Assembly: GCF_001540865.1 (NCBI RefSeq)
Contig: NC_033632.1
Span: 1,448,935-1,512,934, forward strand
Reading direction: 5' to 3'
DNA: 64,000 nt
Source of the DNA: Ananas comosus
Lineage: Eukaryota; Streptophyta; Magnoliopsida; Poales; Bromeliaceae
The position numbers and the translations under genes were made by a program. This document shows, piece by piece, positions 59,300 through 64,000 of the stretch. Under the pieces are notes generated by a model. That model did not search any database. It was not told the origin of the DNA and saw only the letters and a program-made list of their open reading frames with translations. Every line of letters starts with the position of its first letter. Within the stretch, counting starts at the first letter, position 1.

Positions 59300-60195
59300 T
59301 CACAAAGATTTCAAATAATCCACCAACCTCTCTGCGCCCGCATGAGAAGACCCCTCTCGGCTTACGCTGACCGCCAACTTCTGCTTCAACTCCCTCGCCC
59401 TCTCGCGAATCTCCCTCCCCTCTCTCCCCTCCATCACCGCCTTGATCACCGCCGCGATTCTCCCCCGCTCCCAGCGCCCCCCCTCCACCTCCGCCGCGAT
59501 CCCCCAGACGCGCGTCGCGTACCGCGCGTTCCCCATCTGGTCCCCGAACCGCGGCGCGCAGATCAGCGGCACCCCCTCGGAGATCGCTTCGAATGTCGAG
59601 TTCCAGCCGCAGTGCGTCCAGAACGCGCCCACCGCGCGGTGCCGCAGCACCTCCTGCTGCGGGGCCCACTCCACCACCCTTCCCCTGCCACGCGTCATCT
59701 CCTCCAATCCTTCCAGCAACTTAGTTTCGACCGCCCCCCCGCGGGGCCCACGGACCGAGCCGGGGCGAACCACCCACAGGAAAGCGCGGCCGCTGAGCGC
59801 GAGCCCGAACGCCATTTCGACGAAGTGCTTTCCAGGAAGCGAGGCCAAGCTCCCGAAGCTGACGTACACGACCGAGGCCGCGGGCTGCGCGTCGAGCCAA
59901 GCGAGGCAGGTGCGGTCGGGGGGAAGCTGTCCGGGCTGCGCGGCGTGGGGTGTGAACTTGTGGAGGGGCCCGATGGCAAAGACGTGAATATGGGCAAGTT
60001 CGCGCCGAATTTTGTCGACCTCGGCGGATTCCATGGAGTCGGCGGCGTTGAGGATGAGGCCCGAGGAGTTTCGGACTCCGGCGACGACTTTCGCTAGCAG
60101 CTCCGCGAACAAGCCCGGGTCGCCCTCGTCCATGCGGAACAGGTCTCGGACACGCAGCGGGGGTAGCTCCTCCACTGCCTCGTTTAATTGAGATT
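59300..60195 (-). pseudogene. Inverted UGT copy, exon 2 only
   Basis: Exactly 896 bp, the same length as exon 2 of the UGT at 57452-58347, in opposite orientation and with no indel. The acceptor AG is kept (ACAAG before AATCTCAATTAAACG). The frame is fully open from ESQLNEAVEELPPLRVRDL through the PSPG box to LVDYLKSL and stop; by eye a little over thirty residues differ from the other copy. No exon 1 is visible between 60195 and the window end: MITEs occupy 60321-61438 and the rest is AT-rich. Without the N-terminal domain and catalytic His it cannot be a normal enzyme, unless exon 1 lies more than 3.8 kb away. The intact frame suggests recent origin or gene conversion. Confidence 0.8.
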
Positions 60196-60320
60196 CTTGT
60201 ACCGAAACTATTGGAGAGCAAATATTTAGTTTTAAATTAATTTCCTCAATAATTAATCTTCCCATTAGTTGTAACCATTTCAGATTATAAAATATTATTA
60301 GTGTTCTTACAAATATTAAA

Positions 60321-61053
60321 CTACCGTTTGGTTCGGGGTTAAGAAAAAACGAGTTATTTCAGGGATAGGGTTAAGATGAGGTTAGAGTATTTTTGTGTTT
60401 GGTTGGGGGTTTGAGTTAGTTCAGGATAGTGAAAAATAATGTTTGGTTGGAGTAGATGGGATAAAAAGAATAGTAGGTTATTATGAATAGAAAATAGTGT
60501 TTGTTTGGGGTTTGGTGGGGTTAGGTGGGATTAGCTAATCCGGAATAATTCATTTGAGGTAGGATTAACTAACCCAATCCATTTTTAGAAGTGTTTAGAA
60601 ATAAAATAGGGGTTAAAGGGTTATTCCACCCCCTAACCCTGAATGATATTTTAGCCTCCGTTTGGTTCGGGGTTAAGGAAAAAGTAGCTATTCCAGGGAT
60701 AGAGTTAAGTTCAGGGTTAAAGTGGGGTTAAAGTTTTTTTGTGTTTGGTTGGAGGTTGGAGTTAGTCTAGAATAATAAAAAATAGTGTTTGGTTGGAGAA
60801 GGTGGGATAAAAAGATAATGATTGATAAAGAAGGATAATGATTGGTTGGAGTATGTGTGATAAGAAAGATAGTGAGTTATTATGAATAGAAAATAGTGTT
60901 GGTTGGAGTTTGGTCGGGTTAGGTAAGGTTAGCTAACCCGGGATAATTTATTTGAGGTGGGGTTAGCTAACCCCATCCATTTTTTGGGATGTTTGGGGAT
61001 AAAATGGGGGTTAAGGGGTTATTCCACCCCTTAACCCCCAACCAAACAAAGGC
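60321..61053. mobile_element. Two adjacent copies of a Tourist-like MITE
   Basis: The right copy (60654-61053, 400 bp) starts GCCTCCGTTTGGTTCGGGGT and ends CAACCAAACAAAGGC, flanked by TTA at 60651-60653 and 61054-61056. The left copy (about 60321-60650) starts CTACCGTTTGGTTCGGGGTT, shares the interior (GGTTATTCCACCCCCTAACC) and lacks its own right terminus. Non-coding. They lie directly upstream of the truncated UGT copy. Confidence 0.8.
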
Positions 61054-61069
61054 TTAGAGTTTGAAGGAA

Positions 61070-61438
61070 GGGTTAATTGCAAACAGGTCTCACTAAATAT
61101 AGTGAATTGCAGATGTATTTCTGTAAAGTTCAATTTTTATAAATTATTCCTGTAAAAGTTCTAATATTTTAAGATAGATCCCTTTGCTTTGTTACCGTTA
61201 GAGAATACTTTATCCGAATTAATTTTTGACATTTTAAGAATATTAATATTATTATAATTTTTAGAGGGACATATTTGTGATTGTAAAATTAAAAATATAA
61301 AGTTTTCTAATAATTCTTTAACGATAATAAATCAAAAAGACATATATGAAAATATTAGATTTTTGCCGGAATAATTTATTAAAATTAAATTTTACAAAAA
61401 TATATCTATAATTTACGCGGGAACCTGTATGTAATTGA
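61070..61438. mobile_element. Mutator-like MITE, GGGTTAATT family
   Basis: 369 bp, ends GGGTTAATTGCAAACAGG and CCTGTATGTAATTGACTC. Perfect 9-bp target duplication TTGAAGGAA at 61061-61069 and 61439-61447. Interior CTTTGTTACCGTTAGAGAAT is shared with 14411-14800. Confidence 0.9.
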
Positions 61439-61447
61439 CTCTTGAAG

Positions 61448-61882
61448 GAATGCATCTATAATATTTTTAAATTTTAGAAAACTATATCAGAAATTGTCCC
61501 GAGCATATATGGAGTGGTCCCCATGCTGACAATGAAGCGGCGTACCGCATACATAGTCTACACAAAGCTACTCATACTTTTTTCTTTTTCTTTTCTTTTT
61601 TTAAGAAAAAAATAGCGTGCTTACTGTTTTATTTATTAAAAAGATTAATTAGGCTCTCGTACATTTTATTACTAGATGTAAAATTAATATTTATTAAATT
61701 TTTTTGGCTCATATTAATTTATTTATTTTATTATTTTTTACTAAAAATACTTTTATAAAGAATGTATATACTATATATATAGTTTTTTTTTATAGAGTCC
61801 TGTTTGGGAGTTCAAATTTGAACTTCACGCCCTTAATTTGGGATCAACAAAATAAAAAAGAAAAAAAAAGGTTTGCGATCTG
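61448..61882. other. Intergenic, AT-rich, no gene seen
   Basis: Low-complexity AT-rich DNA between a MITE and a SINE. Confidence 0.5.
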
Positions 61883-61893
61883 TGACTGTGCAA

Positions 61894-62051
61894 TTTTTTT
61901 TTTTTTTTGAGAGATAGATAGCACACTATCCGTTTCGTTTATTTCATTTAAAAATAAACTTAGCTGAAAATATGAATCAACTAGAAATCGAACTTTGGTC
62001 TCGGGTACCAACCGCCAAACCCTTTACCACTTGCTTTAGGGACGGTCGGTA
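61894..62051 (-). mobile_element. tRNA-derived SINE, copy 4
   Basis: Reverse orientation: poly-T, GAGAGATAGATAGCACACTA, ATTTCATTT..AAATAAACTTAGC, degenerate B box and GGGACGGTCGGT at the far end. Flanked by TGACTGTGCAATTTT at 61883-61897 and 62052-62066 (part of the first overlaps the poly-T). Confidence 0.88.
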
Positions 62052-62069
62052 TGACTGTGCAATTTTGGC

Positions 62070-62755
62070 CCTATCTTTTTATATTTTCACACTTTTTTAA
62101 GATGCTAGGAGATTTTTGTCCGGAATTGAAACATTTCTTTTTCTAAAAAAATAATTAAAATATTAGATAAAAAATAACTTAAGGCCCTGCGTATGGTTGT
62201 TTCTCTTTTTCTTTTTCTTAATAGAATTTTTATACAAAATTATATAAGAGAAGATTATTTGTAATTTTTTATATTCAAAATATTTATTTAATAATAAAAA
62301 ATTAAAAATTGAAAATATTTTTAAATGTATAAATTTTTTTAATAAATTATTTTATTATTTGATCGGTATGCATAATAAACTAGCGAATAACAATCATAAA
62401 AAAATAAATAAATGTTTTGTATTAAAAAATGTCACAACTTTGCCTAATAACACAAAAGTTTGTGGATATTTATAAGTGATACGAATGAAATGCACGACCT
62501 ATATTTATATATCTCACATTTCTAACTTGTTGATCTTGTGGTTCAACTTGCGTACCAAAATCATTACTTGGACATATACTGGATTGCTTTTTTTTCTTTT
62601 CAAGCATTAAAATTCTGCAGTAAAAATCTAATTTTACAGCTGAAATCAAACGTAAGATTCTTACTATTTCTATTTTTGCCGATTACCAAAAACAAAAATT
62701 CAGGAGAAAGAGAGAGTGAGAGATAAATAGAAAGATCAAGCTATTTACAACCATA
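62070..62755. other. Intergenic, AT-rich, no gene seen
   Basis: Only low-complexity translations. A short GAGAGTGAG tract lies near 62708. Confidence 0.5.
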
Positions 62756-62820
62756 TATATATATATATATAGAGAGGCTACTATGCTATCGGAAGCACGG
62801 AGCNATATATATATATATAT
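62756..62820. mobile_element. Truncated foldback element end with an N
   Basis: (TA)n, then GCTACTATGCTATCGGAAGC and ACGGAGC, then a single N at 62804 followed by (TA)n again. The motif is the left end of the foldback families seen elsewhere; the rest of the element appears lost at the N, probably an assembly collapse. Confidence 0.6.
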
Positions 62821-63057
62821 ATGGAGTCCGGTTATGGTGCTTGTAAAAGCACCAAGTATTTGGTGCTTGTAAATTTTTTACCGTTAGATCTACGTCTTTG
62901 ATCATTTTCACCCGTTAGATTATACTATTCAACCAACTACTCACTCAACTCTAGGGGGCCCACATCATCCTAACCACACATCTCTTAATCCAATGGTGAA
63001 AAATCTACAAATACCAATAACTTGGTACTTTTAAAAGTATAGGAGCTCAATTCTATA
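62821..63057. mobile_element. Foldback element in a (TA)n tract, family C
   Basis: Between TATATATA tracts. Left: GGTGCTTGTAAAAGCACC hairpin-like; right: TTGGTACTTTTAAAAGTATA then GGAGCTCAATTCTATATA. About 240 bp, non-coding. Confidence 0.7.
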
Positions 63058-63069
63058 TATATGTATATA

Positions 63070-63300
63070 TAGTTGAGCTAGAATACTTTCAAAAGTACCA
63101 AGATGGTGGTGTTTTTGAGTTTTTAGCCCTTGGACGGAGAGACGCAGGGTTGGGATGATGGTGATAGGTGGTGGTAGTAGGTGGTGGTAGGTGGAATAGT
63201 GTTTGATCTAAAAGGTATTAGTAATCAAGGAGTAGATCCAAGGGTTAGAAACCTAGAAGCATCAAGGAGTTGGTGTTTCTAAAAATATTCTAGCTCAATT
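63070..63300. mobile_element. Foldback element in a (TA)n tract, family C copy 2
   Basis: Left: GTTGAGCTAGAATACTTTCA then AAAGTACCAAG; right: TTTCTAAAAATATTCTAGCT then CAATTATATATA, its complement. Interior has GGTGGTGGTAGTAGGTGG. Non-coding, about 230 bp. Confidence 0.72.
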
Positions 63301-63321
63301 ATATATACATATATATATAGA

Positions 63322-63570
63322 GTTGGACCGGGCTACTATTAGTAGCAAAATTCCATTGTTGCTACTAGTTTTTTAGCCTTTGGATCAACTCTTTTCATCA
63401 TTCTAACCATTGGATTAAATACTATAACCCAGTGGGAATCAGTCAACCCTAGGGGGACCACTCAATTTTAACTGACAAATATCATCCTAACCCTACAATT
63501 TTTCATCCAAGGATTAAAAACTTAATAGCAAAAAGAGCGTTTTACTATTAATAGTATTCTAGCATAATTC
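63322..63570. mobile_element. Foldback element in a (TA)n tract, family D
   Basis: Left: GGGCTACTATTAGTAGCAAA with a small internal hairpin; right: TTTTACTATTAATAGTATTC then TAGCATAATTCTATATATA. Interior words (TTTAGCCTTTGGATCAACTC, CACTCAATTTTAACTGACAA) resemble those of family C. Non-coding. Confidence 0.7.

Positions 63571-63634
<64 letters not shown>
63571..63634. repeat. (TA)n-(GA)n compound microsatellite
   Basis: TA tract followed by more than twenty GA units between two foldback elements. Confidence 0.95.
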
Positions 63635-63644
<10 letters not shown>

Positions 63645-63646
<2 letters not shown>

Positions 63647-64000
63647 GAGTGGTATGCTTCTAGAAATACGGAGCCTTCCATGCTTCCAAATCGTTTTCGA
63701 TGTTGGACTTCGAATCGACGATCGGCTCCATTAAACTTGATCTAGAGTATTTGAAGTATCTAGAAAATAAATTTTGTGTTTTTCATATCATTTGCCTAGT
63801 GATCGAAGGAGCTCAAAATCAATAATTTTAATGGCCGTGGTGAGCCGTTTGCAAGCTTGACAGTATAGAAATATCCAAATTACTGAAATTTTGATAGAAA
63901 ATTTTTATATTATATAAAATAAGATCAATATTTTTATCTAAAATTTTAGTGTCATATCATCATATTTTGTAAGATTTTTATTTTTAGCCGTTGCTTTTGA
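63645..64000. mobile_element. Foldback element family B, copy cut by the window end
   Basis: Begins GGTATGCTTCTAGAAATACGG then AGCCTTCC.TGCTTCC and follows 53661-54020 base for base with scattered changes (ACTTCGAATCGACGATCGGC, TGATCTAGAGTATTTGAAGTA, TGATCGAAGGAGCTCAAAAT). It continues beyond 64000. Confidence 0.82.

Noticed and set aside
59342..60097. A 251-aa frame on the plus strand
   Set aside because: It is the antisense shadow of the GC-rich UGT exon copy; translation is Arg/Pro/Leu biased with no domain.

Overview
This is a nuclear window from a flowering plant, very probably a monocot. Short GC-rich coding exons (a first exon of a MATH-BTB gene, a UDP-glycosyltransferase pair) sit in strongly AT-rich intergenic DNA, introns obey GT-AG, and the spaces are filled with Tourist-like and Mutator-like MITEs, SINEs, a truncated L1-type LINE and a Cassandra-like 5S-bearing LTR. 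I cannot name the species; a commelinid such as pineapple would fit, but this is a guess.

Layout. 83-2600 (+): decayed tropinone-reductase-like SDR pseudogene. 4630-10294 (-): complete seven-exon sterol 4-alpha-methyl oxidase (SMO2) with a repetitive first intron. 10.4-17.0 kb: MITE-rich intergenic DNA. 17794-21442 (+): eight-exon HESO1-like terminal nucleotidyltransferase. 23151-23804 (-): small COX7a-like mitochondrial protein. 27021-29975 (+): four-exon BPM (MATH-BTB) gene. 30.0-40.1 kb: a locally duplicated block alternating small cysteine-rich secreted peptides (one intact, one frameshifted) with CASP-like membrane proteins (one intact, one reduced to its last exon), plus copied BPM 3' flank; a 5'-truncated LINE landed just upstream of the intact peptide gene. 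41076-43211 (-): RABA1 (Rab11) GTPase. 43.5-49.1 kb: Cassandra-like LTRs and foldback elements. 49165-49835 (-): uncharacterised four-helix membrane protein. 50-56.7 kb: AT-rich and repeat DNA. 56799-58347 (+): complete two-exon UGT. 59300-60195 (-): inverted copy of only the second UGT exon. 60.3-64 kb: stacked MITEs, a SINE and a run of foldback elements sitting in TA microsatellites.

The host genes are unrelated: sterol synthesis, small-RNA uridylation, respiration, ubiquitin-ligase adaptor, peptide signalling/cell-wall membrane scaffolds, vesicle traffic and glycosylation. There is no operon or metabolic cluster. The most notable signals are (1) a LINE and four SINE copies in the same window sharing a 3' tail with a GGTAGC/GCTACC hairpin, (2) the indel-free head-to-head-like inverted repeat of a UGT exon that could form a hairpin RNA, (3) the peptide/CASP-like tandem duplication, (4) a Mutator-type MITE group with 9-bp target duplications, and (5) foldback elements targeted to (TA)n tracts. 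All exon structures were derived by hand from splice sites, phase and family knowledge; no alignment or expression data were available.
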